Notes: generated by a model from the sequence alone, not told the origin. A DNA stretch of 64,000 nt from Candidatus Rokubacteria bacterium 13_1_40CM_69_27 (GCA_001917535.1 MNEF01000116.1:54077-118076), one strand, 5' to 3'; counted from the first letter of the stretch, positions 54,805-63,560 are shown. Translations and numbers: made by a program.

Positions 54805-55847
54805 GCCGAGGGAACCGGAACCAGGCGCCGGTAGACGCCGAGATACCCGTCGATCTCGCGCTCGGGCGGGTACAGCGCGCGCACATGCGCCCGTCCCGCC
54901 GCGCCGAGGCGATCCCGCAACGCGGGATCGCCGGCGAGCCTCTCGGCCTGCCGCTCGAAGTCGCGCTCGTCGCGGAAGAGGAGGCCGGTGACACCCTCCT
55001 CGACCAGCGATCGGTTGCCTTCGATGTCGGAGGCGAGGACGGCGCGGCCCATCGCCAGGGCCTCCAGAACGGAGTTGGCCATTCCGCCTTCCGAAACCGA
55101 GCAATTGAGGACGACATCGGCCTGGGCGAGCAGCGACGCCATCTGGGCGTGGGGCATCGTGCCGACATAACGCGCCCAGGGCAGACCGTCAAGCGCCTGG
55201 AGCAGCGCCTCGCCCTCGTCGGGATCGAGCACGGGCCCGGCGTATAGCAGGCGCACCTCCGGCCGGCGCGCCACCACCCGCCCGAGCGGCGCTAGCGGCA
55301 AGCGGGGGTTCTTGACCATCCGGACGCCAGCCGGGAACACGAAAAGCGTGCGTCGCGCCGGCAATGTCCAGCGCGCCGGGAGATCGAAGGGCTCGCCGGC
55401 CGTCAGCAGCGCGGACTGGGCGATCGTCACGATGCGGCCGCGCAGGTCGGGCAGCGCTCCGCTGATGCGCTCGCCGATGGACTCGTGAAAGACGACCAGG
55501 GCCGCGGCGCCCTCCAGCACCCGCCGCACGACCGGGGCGCGCTCGGGATCGAAGAGGTCGTGATTGGCGTCGGTCCCCGTGAGCGTGACGACGAGCGGCA
55601 GCTCCCGGTGGCGGGCCAGCCGCAGGGCGAGCGGGCCCGATCGATACGCGTGGAAGGCGTGGATCAGGGAGGGCGCGAAGGCCTCCACCGCGGCTTCGAC
55701 GACGGCTTCGGGGGTCGCCGACAGGTCCCAGATGGCCAGGTCTATTCCTCGCTGCCGCAGACCGCGCCCGATGCGGTCGACGGTCACCGCATTACCGCGG
55801 ACCGACGGGAAGGCGAAGGGCGTGAGGAGCGCGATCCGCGACGGCAT
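54801..55847 (-). CDS. Glycosyltransferase family 4
   Basis: 348 aa. C-terminal GT-B signature EGGMANSVLEALAMGRAVLAS with GNRSLVEEGVTGLL, sugar-nucleotide binding. The N-terminal half is TPFAFPSVRGNAVTVDRI. Chosen start at 55847 (an ATG 16 codons upstream exists). Acceptor and donor unknown; adjacent to the acyl-CoA synthetase. Confidence 0.85.
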   Translation of the reverse strand: MPSRIALLTPFAFPSVRGNAVTVDRIGRGLRQRGIDLAIWDLSATPEAVVEAAVEAFAPSLIHAFHAYRSGPLALRLARHRELPLVVTLTGTDANHDLFDPERAPVVRRVLEGAAALVVFHESIGERISGALPDLRGRIVTIAQSALLTAGEPFDLPARWTLPARRTLFVFPAGVRMVKNPRLPLAPLGRVVARRPEVRLLYAGPVLDPDEGEALLQALDGLPWARYVGTMPHAQMASLLAQADVVLNCSVSEGGMANSVLEALAMGRAVLASDIEGNRSLVEEGVTGLLFRDERDFERQAERLAGDPALRDRLGAAGRAHVRALYPPEREIDGYLGVYRRLVPVPSA

Positions 55848-55934
55848 CGCCCCGAGGATACCGATGTGCGGGAGCCCAGTCCAGCCGGACCCCAAAGAAT
55901 CCCCGGAGGGCGCCCCTTCATCAACATATATATA

Positions 55935-56228
55935 ATGGTGGTGATGCCCGGATCCGAGGACCCTGCAGAAGCCCCCGCGGGGCAGCCGTCCGAGATCGAG
56001 TGTCGGCAGATCGCCGAGCTGCTGGCCGATTATCTCGAAGGCACCCTACCCCGGCGAACCGCCGAGCTGCTCGAGTGGCACATCGACGGTTGTGCTCCCT
56101 GCATCGCCTTCGTCAACACCTACCGCGGCACCATCCGGGCCACCCACACGCTCCACGCGACCGAGATCCCACCCGAGCTGAAGAAGCGCCTCCTGACTTT
56201 CCTCCGCGCCCAGCGCAAATCACCGTAG
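55935..56228 (+). CDS. Zinc-finger anti-sigma-like protein (orphan)
   Basis: 97 aa. C23, H49, C53, C56 give the C-x25-H-x3-C-x2-C zf-HC2 pattern seen in anti-sigma factors (IECRQIAELLADYLEGTL, EWHIDGCAPCIAF). No transmembrane helix is seen, so it is soluble. TATAAT at 55931-55936 and ATG 55944 (residue 4) would make a leaderless mRNA. No sigma gene is adjacent. Confidence 0.75.
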   Translation: MVVMPGSEDPAEAPAGQPSEIECRQIAELLADYLEGTLPRRTAELLEWHIDGCAPCIAFVNTYRGTIRATHTLHATEIPPELKKRLLTFLRAQRKSP

Positions 56229-56245
56229 CCCGAGGCCCGTTCGAG

Positions 56246-57085
56246 TCAGAGAACTCGGGCCCGCAGCCAGGCGCTGAGCGCGTCCACCAGCGTCACCATC
56301 ACGTAGATCGCGAGGATCAGCGTGAGGAGCTGGTGCTCGAGGAAGAGGCTGATGGCCACGTACACCCGCTGGCCCAGCCCGCCGGCACCCACGAGGCCCA
56401 GGATGGCGGCGGCGCGGATATTGACCTCCCAGCGGTAGAGCGCGTAGGAGACGAACTGAGGGATCGCCTGGGGCAGGATCCCGTACAGGACGATCCGCAG
56501 CCGGCTCGCCCCCGTCGACTGCAGGGCTTCGAGCGGGCGCGGGTCGACGTCCTCCAACACCTCGCCGAAAAGCTTGCCGAGCACCCCGCCGGTGTGGACG
56601 CCCAGCGCGAGCACGCCCGGGAACGGGCCGAGCCCGACGACGAACACGAAGATGAGTGCCCACACGATCTCGGGCACCGTCCGCAGGACCGCGAGAACGG
56701 TCTTGCTCGCCGCGTAGACGCCGAGGCGCAGGGCCTTCGGCGCCCGCCCCAGCCGCTGGCCTTCGTAGAGAACGCCGTGGTAGAGGATCGTCCGCGTGGC
56801 GCCCAGCGCGAGGGGAAAGGCGATGCATGCGGCCAGGACCGAACCGACCAGCGAGATGGCGAAGGTCTCCACCGCCGCGATGGCGGCGTCGCGCAGCGCG
56901 CCTGCGGAGAGGTCCGGGGGGAAGAGCCTGGCCACGTAGACGCCGATCTGCCGGAGGCCCTCGACGCTCAGCAGTGCGCCCATGTCGACGCGCGTGCCGT
57001 GATACGACCACCCGACGAGGGCGCCGAGGCCGGCGACGATCAGCCACGGCGACCACCGCCGCCGCGACAGCGCGACCGCGCTCAT
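56246..57085 (-). CDS. phnE: Phosphonate-type ABC transporter permease, second copy
   Basis: 279 aa with six or so hydrophobic segments and the permease loop PEIVWALIFVFVVGLGPFPGVLALG. It overlaps the preceding permease gene by ATGA. The open frame continues upstream into it, but ATG at 57085 fits. Presumed partner of the first PhnE, PhnC and PhnD. Confidence 0.88.
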   Translation of the reverse strand: MSAVALSRRRWSPWLIVAGLGALVGWSYHGTRVDMGALLSVEGLRQIGVYVARLFPPDLSAGALRDAAIAAVETFAISLVGSVLAACIAFPLALGATRTILYHGVLYEGQRLGRAPKALRLGVYAASKTVLAVLRTVPEIVWALIFVFVVGLGPFPGVLALGVHTGGVLGKLFGEVLEDVDPRPLEALQSTGASRLRIVLYGILPQAIPQFVSYALYRWEVNIRAAAILGLVGAGGLGQRVYVAISLFLEHQLLTLILAIYVMVTLVDALSAWLRARVL

Positions 57086-57996
57086 CGGACCACCCGGGCG
57101 CGGATACGCCCGCTGATGAAGTCCACCGTCCCCACCAGCAGCAGCAGCACCGCCAGCAGCGTTAGCACCTCGTCGAACTGGAACATGCGCATCGACAGCT
57201 CGATCTGCTGGCCCAGGCCGCCGGCGCCCACGAAGCCCAGGATCGCCGAGGCCCGGATCGCGCACTCCCAGCGGTAGAGCGTGTACGAGACGACGTGAGG
57301 CAGAGCTTCGGGCAGGAGCCCGTAGAGCACGACGCCCGCCTTGCCGGCGCCGGCCGCGTGCAGCGTTTCCAGCGGCCGGGGATTCACCGCCTCCAGAATC
57401 TCCGAGTACACCTTGCCCAGCATGCCGCCGTAGGCGACGCCGATGGCGAGCACGCCGGGGAACGGCCCCAGGCCGACCGCGCGGACGAACATCAGCGCCC
57501 AGACGTACTCGGGGATCGAGCGGAAGACGGACAGTAGCGCCCGCGCCGCGCCGTACGGCGCGGCCCCCAGCATGAGGCGCGCGCGGCGCGTCACCCGCTC
57601 GTGGAGGATCCCCCGCCAGGTGAGGGACGAGGTGGCGAGCAGGCCCAGGGGGGCGCCGAGAAGCACCGCGATCACCATGCCCATGACGGAGATCTGGATG
57701 GTCTCCGCCGCCGGGCGGGCCAGCATGCCGAGGAACTCGGGATCGAGCTTGGGCGGCAGGGCGCCGCGCACGAATCGCGCGACGTTCCCCAGGGCCTGGG
57801 CGTCGAAGAGCAGGCGCGGATCCACCTGGGCCGCCCGCAGCGAGAGCGCGAAGGTCAGCGCGAACGCGACGGCGAGGAGATAGGGGAAGGCCGACTTAGC
57901 GGTCGAAGCCGGGAAGCGGTCGGCAGGCCTTGCCAAACGAATTTGTGCCCTCTCCGAGCGCGGCCAGTTCGCCCCGCTCGTCCCCGTGACCGGCAT
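57082..57996 (-). CDS. phnE: Phosphonate-type ABC transporter permease, first copy
   Basis: 304 aa if ATG at 57996 is used (101-nt overlap with phnC); a TTG at 57936 would give a shorter protein. Hydrophobic segments from about 36; the loop IPEYVWALMFVRAVGLGPFPGVLAIG is very like its neighbour, so the two permeases come from a duplication. Forms a heterodimer with the second PhnE by inference. Confidence 0.88.
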   Translation of the reverse strand: MPVTGTSGANWPRSERAQIRLARPADRFPASTAKSAFPYLLAVAFALTFALSLRAAQVDPRLLFDAQALGNVARFVRGALPPKLDPEFLGMLARPAAETIQISVMGMVIAVLLGAPLGLLATSSLTWRGILHERVTRRARLMLGAAPYGAARALLSVFRSIPEYVWALMFVRAVGLGPFPGVLAIGVAYGGMLGKVYSEILEAVNPRPLETLHAAGAGKAGVVLYGLLPEALPHVVSYTLYRWECAIRASAILGFVGAGGLGQQIELSMRMFQFDEVLTLLAVLLLLVGTVDFISGRIRARVVR

Positions 57997-58720
57997 AGAG
58001 CTCTTCGAGCATCTCCGGGCTCACCTTGTCGGGCGAGAGATCGAAGTGGACCCGTCCCTCGCGGATCCCCAGGATGCGGGGGAAGTAGGTCAGCGCCAGC
58101 TCCACGCTGTGCAGGTTCATGAGCAGCGTCTTCCGGGACTCGTTGGAGATGTCGCGCAGGAGCGTCACGATGCTCACCGCCAGCGTCGGATCCACCGACG
58201 ACACCGGCTCGTCGGCGAGCACGACGTCGGGATCCTGGATCAGCACCCGCGCGATCGCCACCCGCTGCTGCTGGCCGCCGGAGAGCTCGTCGGTCCGGGC
58301 GTAGAGCTTCTCCGGGATGCCGACCTGGGCGAGCGCGCGGGCGGCCTCGTCGGTGGCTCGCGGGCGCAGGAGCGAGCCGAGCGCGGTGAGCGTCGACCAG
58401 CGCCCCAGGTTGCCGGCCAGGACGTTGTGGACGACACGCAGGCGGCCGACGAGATTGTGCTGCTGGTAAATCGTCCCGATGCTCGTGCGCGCCCGTCGGA
58501 GATCGGCGCCGGAGAGCGTGGCCACGTCCGTGCCGTTGAGACGGAGCATCCCGCTCGTCGGCCGCAGGGTCAGGTTCAGGATGCGGAACAGCGTCGTCTT
58601 GCCGGCCCCGCTGGGGCCGATGAAGGCCACGTGCTCGCCGGCCCCCACGGTGAGGGACATGCCGTCCAGCGCCACCGAGCCGTCGTCGAAGACCTTGCGG
58701 ACGTCGCGGAGCTCGTACAT
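57896..58720 (-). CDS. phnC: Phosphonate-type ABC transporter ATP-binding protein
   Basis: 274 aa. Walker A GPSGAGKTTLFRILN, LSGGQQQRVAIARVL, DEPVSSVDP. Starts at ATG 58720, 2 nt after the phnD stop. PhnC-type ATPase for phosphonate, phosphite or related oxyanions. Confidence 0.92.
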   Translation of the reverse strand: MYELRDVRKVFDDGSVALDGMSLTVGAGEHVAFIGPSGAGKTTLFRILNLTLRPTSGMLRLNGTDVATLSGADLRRARTSIGTIYQQHNLVGRLRVVHNVLAGNLGRWSTLTALGSLLRPRATDEAARALAQVGIPEKLYARTDELSGGQQQRVAIARVLIQDPDVVLADEPVSSVDPTLAVSIVTLLRDISNESRKTLLMNLHSVELALTYFPRILGIREGRVHFDLSPDKVSPEMLEELYAGHGDERGELAALGEGTNSFGKACRPLPGFDR

Positions 58721-58722
58721 CG

Positions 58723-59583
58723 CTACTTGAGCAGCCCCGCCGCGATCGCCGCCTCCTCGGTTCCTTTCCAGTCGGCGTCGTTCGCCCGGATGTACTTCTT
58801 CGTGCGGTGCAGGTCCAGGAGCCGGCGGTGCTCGGGATTGTTGTAGTCGAGCTTGAGGAAGGCGCTCACTATCCTCTCTTGAAGTCCCTTGTCGAGGTCG
58901 CCGCGCGCCGTCCACACGTAGTCGACGTAGGGCGGCGTCGTGTAGAAGACGTTGACCTTCGTGAGATCGACCTTCTTCTGCTGCACGAGCTTGTCCCAGA
59001 CGAGGAAGTTGAGCGCGCCTGCCTCGACCTTGCCCGTCTCCACCCAGAGCGCGGTCGCGTCGTGAGCGCCGGAGTAGGCCACCTGCTTCAAGTCGCGTTC
59101 GGGATTGATCCCCGCCTGCAAGAGAAAATACCGGGGCATGAGGTGGCCCGAGGTGGACCCCACCGAGCCGAAGGTGAAGGTCTTGCCCTTGAGATCCTGG
59201 AGGCTCTTGATGTCCGAGCCCGGCCTGGCCACGAACACCGACTTGAACTCGGCGTCCTCCTGGCGCAGCACCAGCCGCTTGGCGGTGCCGTTCGTCCGCC
59301 GCACCGCCTGCACGGAGGTGAAGCCGCCGTACCAGACCAGGTCGAGCTTCTTGGCCGCCAGGCCTTCGACCGTTGCTGCGTAGTCGACAACCGGGGTGAA
59401 CTGCACCTTGATGCGCAGCTCTTTCGACAGGTACTCGGCGAAGGGCGTGTAGATACGGAGCAACTCGCTGGGGTTCTCGTCCGGGATCGCCGAGATCTTG
59501 AGCACCTCGGAGACGTCCGCGGTGGACAAGCCCGGCAGGGCCGCGGCCAGACCGACGATCAGCAGCAGAAGCGCGCGTCGCAT
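58723..59583 (-). CDS. phnD: PhnD-type substrate-binding protein
   Basis: 286 aa. A signal peptide (1-22) precedes the mature chain; the body IYTPFAEYLSKELRIKVQFTP and ARPGSDIKSLQDLKGKTFTFG are PhnD-like type II binding folds. Ligands known for the family include phosphonates, phosphite and related anions. Its neighbour selD suggests a selenium oxyanion as a possibility (inference). Confidence 0.88.
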   Translation of the reverse strand: MRRALLLLIVGLAAALPGLSTADVSEVLKISAIPDENPSELLRIYTPFAEYLSKELRIKVQFTPVVDYAATVEGLAAKKLDLVWYGGFTSVQAVRRTNGTAKRLVLRQEDAEFKSVFVARPGSDIKSLQDLKGKTFTFGSVGSTSGHLMPRYFLLQAGINPERDLKQVAYSGAHDATALWVETGKVEAGALNFLVWDKLVQQKKVDLTKVNVFYTTPPYVDYVWTARGDLDKGLQERIVSAFLKLDYNNPEHRRLLDLHRTKKYIRANDADWKGTEEAAIAAGLLK

Positions 59584-59634
59584 GGAGTCGACCTCAGGTG
59601 GAGTGGATTGGCGTCGTTAGTTGAGATGTCGCCC

Positions 59635-59663
59635 AGCCTATAGGGATTCGCCGCCAACGCAAA
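59635..59663 (-). promoter_or_regulatory. Candidate phnD promoter
   Basis: Minus strand TTTGCG (59663-59658), 17 nt, TAGGCT (59640-59635), 52 nt before phnD. Moderate match only. Confidence 0.35.
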
Positions 59664-59692
59664 TCGGTAGGCCCGATTCGGCGCGCGCGGGC

Positions 59693-59712
59693 CCATCGGC
59701 GATTGCCGATGG
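59693..59712 (-). terminator. Hairpin after selD
   Basis: 8-bp perfect stem CCATCGGC / GCCGATGG with a 4-nt loop, 18 nt after the selD stop. No T-tract follows; may be a factor-dependent terminator. It separates selD from phnD, so the two may be separate transcription units. Confidence 0.45.
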
Positions 59713-59730
59713 CGGCAGGGGGGCCGGTCG

Positions 59731-60807
59731 TTACGGGGTGATGCGAATCAGGGGCTCGGCGAGGACGACGCCGATCTCGGCGCAGCTCTCGCCGCGCTTG
59801 CCGAACTCCGCGGCGACGCGATCGGCGCGCTCGGGGGCGACCGAGAAGAGCAGGCCTCCCGAGGTCTCCGACTCGAAGAGCAGCGAGGCCAGCGGCGCCG
59901 GCACGCCTGGATCGATCGTCAGCCGCGAGCCGAAGAGCGTCTCGACGTAACGGCGGTTGCGCTTCATCCCCCCGCTGAAATGCCCTCGCTCGGCCAGGGC
60001 CAGCGCGCCCGGGAGCAGCGGCAGGCGGGAGGCCGCGACGGCGATCCCCGCGCCGGAGGCCTCCACCATCTCGGCCGCGTGACCGAGCAGGCCAAAGCCG
60101 GTGATATCGGTCGCCCCCTTGGCCCCGCTCAGCGCCGCGACCTGAGCGGCGACGCGGTTGAGACGAAGCATGCTCTTCACCGCCCCCTCCAGCAGACCGG
60201 GATCGGCCGCGTCATCCTTGGCGGCGGTCGTGATCACGCCCGTGCCGAGCGGCTTCGAGAGGAAGAGGCGATCGCCGGCCCGCAACCCTCCCTTGATCAG
60301 GAGGCGGTCGGGATGCGCGCGTCCGGTGACACAGAGGCCGTACTTGGGCTCGTTGTCGATGACCGTGTGGCCCCCGGCGACGACGCCCCCCGCCTCGGCC
60401 ACCTTGTCGGCGCCGCCGCGGAACACCTCGGCGATGATGGCCTTGGGCAGGTCGCGCGGGAACCCGGCCACGGCGAGTGCGAACATCACCTCGCCGCCCA
60501 TCGCATAGACGTCGGACATCGCGTTCGCCGCCGCCACCGCGCCCCACGTGTAAGGGTCATCGACGATGGGCGGGAAGAAATCCACGGTCTCGACGATGGC
60601 CAGATCGGGGGCGACGCGGTAGACGGCGGCGTCGTCGGCGCGCCCGAGCCCCACGAGCAGGTGCTCGTGCACCAGGCCCTCGGCTGGCTTCAGGACGGCG
60701 AGCACCTCCTGGAGATCGCCAGGAGCCATCTTGGAGGCTCAGCCGGCGCAGGAAGCGTACGCGGTGAGTCGGATCTCCTTGCCGGTGGCGGTCGGCCCTT
60801 GCGTCAT
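59731..60807 (-). CDS. selD: Selenide, water dikinase SelD, itself a selenoprotein
   Basis: Makes selenophosphate from selenide and ATP. From ATG at 60807 it is 358 residues. The active-site segment reads YASC20-A-G-U23, with UGA at 60741-60739 as selenocysteine; the frame is open on both sides. Then KMAPGDLQEVL, SDVYAMGGEVMFALA, VVAGGHTVIDNEPKYG and DITGFGLLGH as in SelD. Gene-callers will start at the internal ATG at 60729 and lose the active site. Preceded by lysR, 9 nt upstream. Confidence 0.93.
60706..60725 (-). promoter_or_regulatory. bSECIS-like hairpin of selD
   Basis: Minus strand CTCCTGG - CGATCT - CCAGGAG, 7-bp perfect stem with G at loop position 2, loop starting 20 nt after the UGA. 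Fits the bacterial SECIS model and supports recoding of the selD UGA. Confidence 0.7.
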
Positions 60808-60816
60808 GGCTGGCTC

Positions 60817-61722
60817 TTACGATGTGCGGTCGGCCGCCTGGGATTCGACGAACTCCAGGAAGGCCTGAGCCAGTGGCGAGCGCGTCCGGTCGCGGTGAGT
60901 GACGAGGTGGAACGAGCGCGTCACGTTCAGGTCTCTCACCTTCACGCAGGAGAGCAGGCGCGCCCGGCACTCGTCCTCCACGGCGCGCTTGGAGATCATC
61001 GCGATCCCGACGCCGGCCCGTACCGCCTGTTTGACCGCCTGCGTCGAGCCCATCTCGCCCGCCACGCGGAAGGCGGCGAAGTCGAAACCCACCTCGGCGA
61101 GCGCCCGCTCGAGGGCCTCCCGGGAACCCGAGCCGCGCTCGCGCAGGATCAGCGCCTCCTGCATGACGTCCTTGAGCGTCACGCTCTTGCGCGCGGCCCA
61201 GGGGTGGTCGGCGGAGACCACGATCACCATCTCGTCGGCCATGAGCTCGCGCGACTGGAGCGCGCGGCTGGGCGGGCGCGCGCCCACGACGCCGATCTCC
61301 ACGCGGCCCTCCTCCACCCACTCGCTGACCTGCTGGCTCGAGCCGACGCGCAGGCTGATCGAGATGTCGGGGTACTTACCCTTGAACTGTCCGATCAGCG
61401 CGGGAAGGATGTATTCGCCGGGGATGGTGCTGCCCCCCACGATCAGCTGGCCGCTCATGCGCCCCTGGAACCGATCGATCGCCTGGCGGGCCTCGTGCGT
61501 GAGCCGGAGAATCCGCTGCGCATAGCCCAGCAGCAGCTCGCCCGCCGGGGTCGGGGTGGCGCCGCGCCCCAGGCGGTCGAGCAGCTGGACGCCGAGCTCC
61601 TCCTCGAGGGCCTGCACGTGCTCGGAAACGGTCGGTTGCGTGAGAAACAAGGCTTCGGCAGCGCGGGAGAAGCTCCCCAGCTCGGCGACTTTGGCGAACA
61701 CTTCGAGCCGGCGGAGATCCAT
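60817..61722 (-). CDS. LysR-type regulator, selenium-metabolism type
   Basis: 301 aa. N-terminal winged helix MDLRRLEVFAKVAELGSFSRAA, LTQPTVSEHVQALEEELGV; effector domain IVGGSTIPGEYILPALIGQF. I recognise it as like the selenium-metabolism-associated LysR family, often adjacent to selD; the gene order lysR-selD supports that. Its effector and targets are not known. Confidence 0.85.
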   Translation of the reverse strand: MDLRRLEVFAKVAELGSFSRAAEALFLTQPTVSEHVQALEEELGVQLLDRLGRGATPTPAGELLLGYAQRILRLTHEARQAIDRFQGRMSGQLIVGGSTIPGEYILPALIGQFKGKYPDISISLRVGSSQQVSEWVEEGRVEIGVVGARPPSRALQSRELMADEMVIVVSADHPWAARKSVTLKDVMQEALILRERGSGSREALERALAEVGFDFAAFRVAGEMGSTQAVKQAVRAGVGIAMISKRAVEDECRARLLSCVKVRDLNVTRSFHLVTHRDRTRSPLAQAFLEFVESQAADRTS

Positions 61723-61754
61723 CGATGAGGCCAGGGCCCGTCAGGGCCCCGCGG

Positions 61755-61967
61755 TCAGTGGCAGGAGCACCCGCCCCCGCAGCAGCTACCGCCCGAGGGC
61801 ATCGCGGACGACGCAAACCCGCCGTCGCTCTTGAGCGCGAACAGGGAGAGCTTACGCTTCACATCGCCGCTGGCGCAGGTCGGGCAGGCCACAGCAATCC
61901 CGCCCGTGGAGACGTACCGCTCGAACTCCTGGCCGCAGCCGGCGCAGCGGTACTCGTACATCGGCAT
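61755..61967 (-). CDS. FmdB-type zinc-ribbon protein
   Basis: 70 aa: MPMYEYRCAGCGQEFER with C8/C11 and C28/C31 of one zinc ribbon, then a Gly/Cys-rich tail CCGGGCSCH, common in the FmdB family. Its role is unknown, perhaps regulation. Located 3 nt after pup. Confidence 0.88.
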   Translation of the reverse strand: MPMYEYRCAGCGQEFERYVSTGGIAVACPTCASGDVKRKLSLFALKSDGGFASSAMPSGGSCCGGGCSCH

Positions 61968-61970
61968 CGG

Positions 61971-62174
61971 CTACTGGCCTCCGCGCTGGACGTAGCTCTT
62001 GACGAACTCCTCGGCATTCTCCTCGAGGATGTCGTCGATCTCGTCGAGGAGCTTATCGATGTCTTCCTTGATCTTCTTGCCCTTCTTGGCCAGTTCCGGG
62101 TTGCCGGCTGCGCCGTCGCCGCCCTCGGAAGGCTTGGTGGGCTTCGTCTCTTTCTTCTTCTGCTGCTCTGCCAT
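61971..62174 (-). CDS. pup: Prokaryotic ubiquitin-like protein Pup
   Basis: 67 aa, Lys-rich N-terminal tail, central helix DIDKLLDEIDDILEENAEEFV and a C-terminal GGQ. This is the Pup pattern; GGQ must be deamidated by Dop before PafA attaches it to lysines of targets for the proteasome. GGAGAG lies 5 nt before ATG. Neither dop, pafA, arc nor proteasome subunits are in the window. Confidence 0.93.
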   Translation of the reverse strand: MAEQQKKKETKPTKPSEGGDGAAGNPELAKKGKKIKEDIDKLLDEIDDILEENAEEFVKSYVQRGGQ

Positions 62175-62262
62175 AAGACTCTCCGTCAGTCAGGGGACCC
62201 GTCGCTCGCTCAGCCGCACCCTAAACTCATTCTAACAGATGGCCACCTCGCCAAGCGTGTTT

Positions 62263-62304
62263 TCAGGCCTGGCGGAACTGCTTGCTCAGCGTCAGGGTCT
62301 GGTG
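62263..62304 (-). pseudogene. Remnant of an older dCTP-deaminase 3' end
   Basis: Fourteen codons ending with TGA at 62265-62263, reading HQTLTLSKQFRQA, which matches the C terminus of the next gene (HQALTLSKQFRRK). Codons here are GC-rich, unlike those of the full gene. No more of the coding part was recognised in 62305-62390. It is the scar of a replaced copy. The gap around it (62175-62390) also has TAGAAT 48-53 nt before pup as a possible -10. Confidence 0.65.
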
Positions 62305-62390
62305 CTTCGGGCAACTGGCGAACCAGCGAAGCCGCTTGACGCGTCTCCCAGCAAAAGCCAACCTCGGAGCAGCTCCCTCCATAGAATCCG

Positions 62391-63560
62391 TCACTTTCGG
62401 CGGAATTGTTTACTCAAAGTAAGCGCCTGATGCTCGTATGAAGAGCCCACTCCCTCCCCATAGACACGTTCTGGCTTCGCTCGCATCCATTCAAAACGAA
62501 CCGTGAAAAGGGGCTGTCCGTCATACAGCATCACGGGCACGTCGCGTGCTCTGGCCTCCATGACGACCTTTGTACCGAGAATGCTCCCGTCCCCGTACCC
62601 GAAGCCAGGATCAAAAAAACCCGCGTAGTGGGTACGAATCTCGCCTGCACTGGCATCATATACGGCCATCTCCGCCGCAAATGTAACTGGAACCCGGATC
62701 CGCTCTTTTGAGACGAGGATGTAGAACCGATTGGCCTCAAGAATGTACGAATCCCGATTGGGCTCTTCGATTGGCTCCCAGAACTCCTGAGAAGCGTAAT
62801 GATCAACACGGCTTAGATCTATCACAGGCGGATTCGCGCGAGCCCTGTAGCCGATAATGCCTGCTGTTTTGCGTCCGGAGAGATCCACGCCCATGCATAT
62901 CCCGTCATTGAGATTCTCGGCCGTCAGAGGTATTTGCCGGTCATCGTCGTCATAGAGCAGCGGCGTCGCCGCATCCACCGAAGCGATCTCGTCATCGGAT
63001 GCCTGAGTATCACCCACGAGCAACCGTAGCTGACTTAGCGACACACCGGCCTCAATACGGATAGGGAAAGACTGTGGCGAAATCTCGACATACAGTGGGC
63101 CTCGATATCCAGCCTGAACATCGTCGAAACGCGGAGCAGCATCGGTGATTACCCGCGTAAAAATGTCCAGCCGGCCCGTGGTGCTTTTCGGGTTGCACCT
63201 CCCCCGTACGTGACGTGGAAGTTTCAACGATTCTGACAATGGGACAAGGTACACAGACCCCTTTTGCAGGGTCGCTGGGCGGTCAAGGCTTAGCTGATCT
63301 ATCACCAAATCCGTCTCCGTGAAGTCAATTTGATTCTCCTTCAAGCGAGCCTGAACCGTCTTACGGAAGGGGAGGAAACTGCTACGGAGTTGATACGCCA
63401 CCGCTCCTAAGCGCAGGTCAAGGCTGGCCGGCTGGAATTGAATTTCGCCTATCGGCACTGGGGCTGTGATCCACCCCGCGTTCACAGCAGCCTTAAGATC
63501 CTGGATGGGCAAAATGCCAGCGCCTGGAGAACGCTCCTTCCCGCCGAGAGGGCGATCCAT
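62391..63560 (-). CDS. Long-type 2'-deoxycytidine 5'-triphosphate deaminase-like protein, acquired
   Basis: 389 aa from ATG at 63560. N-terminal ILPIQDLKAAVNAG, IQFQPASLDLRLGAVAYQL, and CNPKSTTGRLDIFTRV as in the dCTP deaminase/dUTPase fold; the C-terminal half repeats the fold (THYAGFFDPGFGYGDG). The base composition and codons are visibly more A/T-rich than the neighbours. A GTG six codons upstream is also possible. It probably arrived by transfer. Confidence 0.85.
   Translation of the reverse strand: MDRPLGGKERSPGAGILPIQDLKAAVNAGWITAPVPIGEIQFQPASLDLRLGAVAYQLRSSFLPFRKTVQARLKENQIDFTETDLVIDQLSLDRPATLQKGSVYLVPLSESLKLPRHVRGRCNPKSTTGRLDIFTRVITDAAPRFDDVQAGYRGPLYVEISPQSFPIRIEAGVSLSQLRLLVGDTQASDDEIASVDAATPLLYDDDDRQIPLTAENLNDGICMGVDLSGRKTAGIIGYRARANPPVIDLSRVDHYASQEFWEPIEEPNRDSYILEANRFYILVSKERIRVPVTFAAEMAVYDASAGEIRTHYAGFFDPGFGYGDGSILGTKVVMEARARDVPVMLYDGQPLFTVRFEWMRAKPERVYGEGVGSSYEHQALTLSKQFRRK

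Noticed and set aside
52620-55104. Longer N-terminal extensions of moxR and of the acyl-CoA synthetase
   Set aside because: The extensions overlap upstream genes or lack a ribosome site; better starts are at 52587 (AGGAGG) and 54804 (GTGA overlap).
59731-60729. SelD starting at the internal ATG at 60729
   Set aside because: That start would drop the CxxU active site; the frame upstream through the UGA matches SelD.
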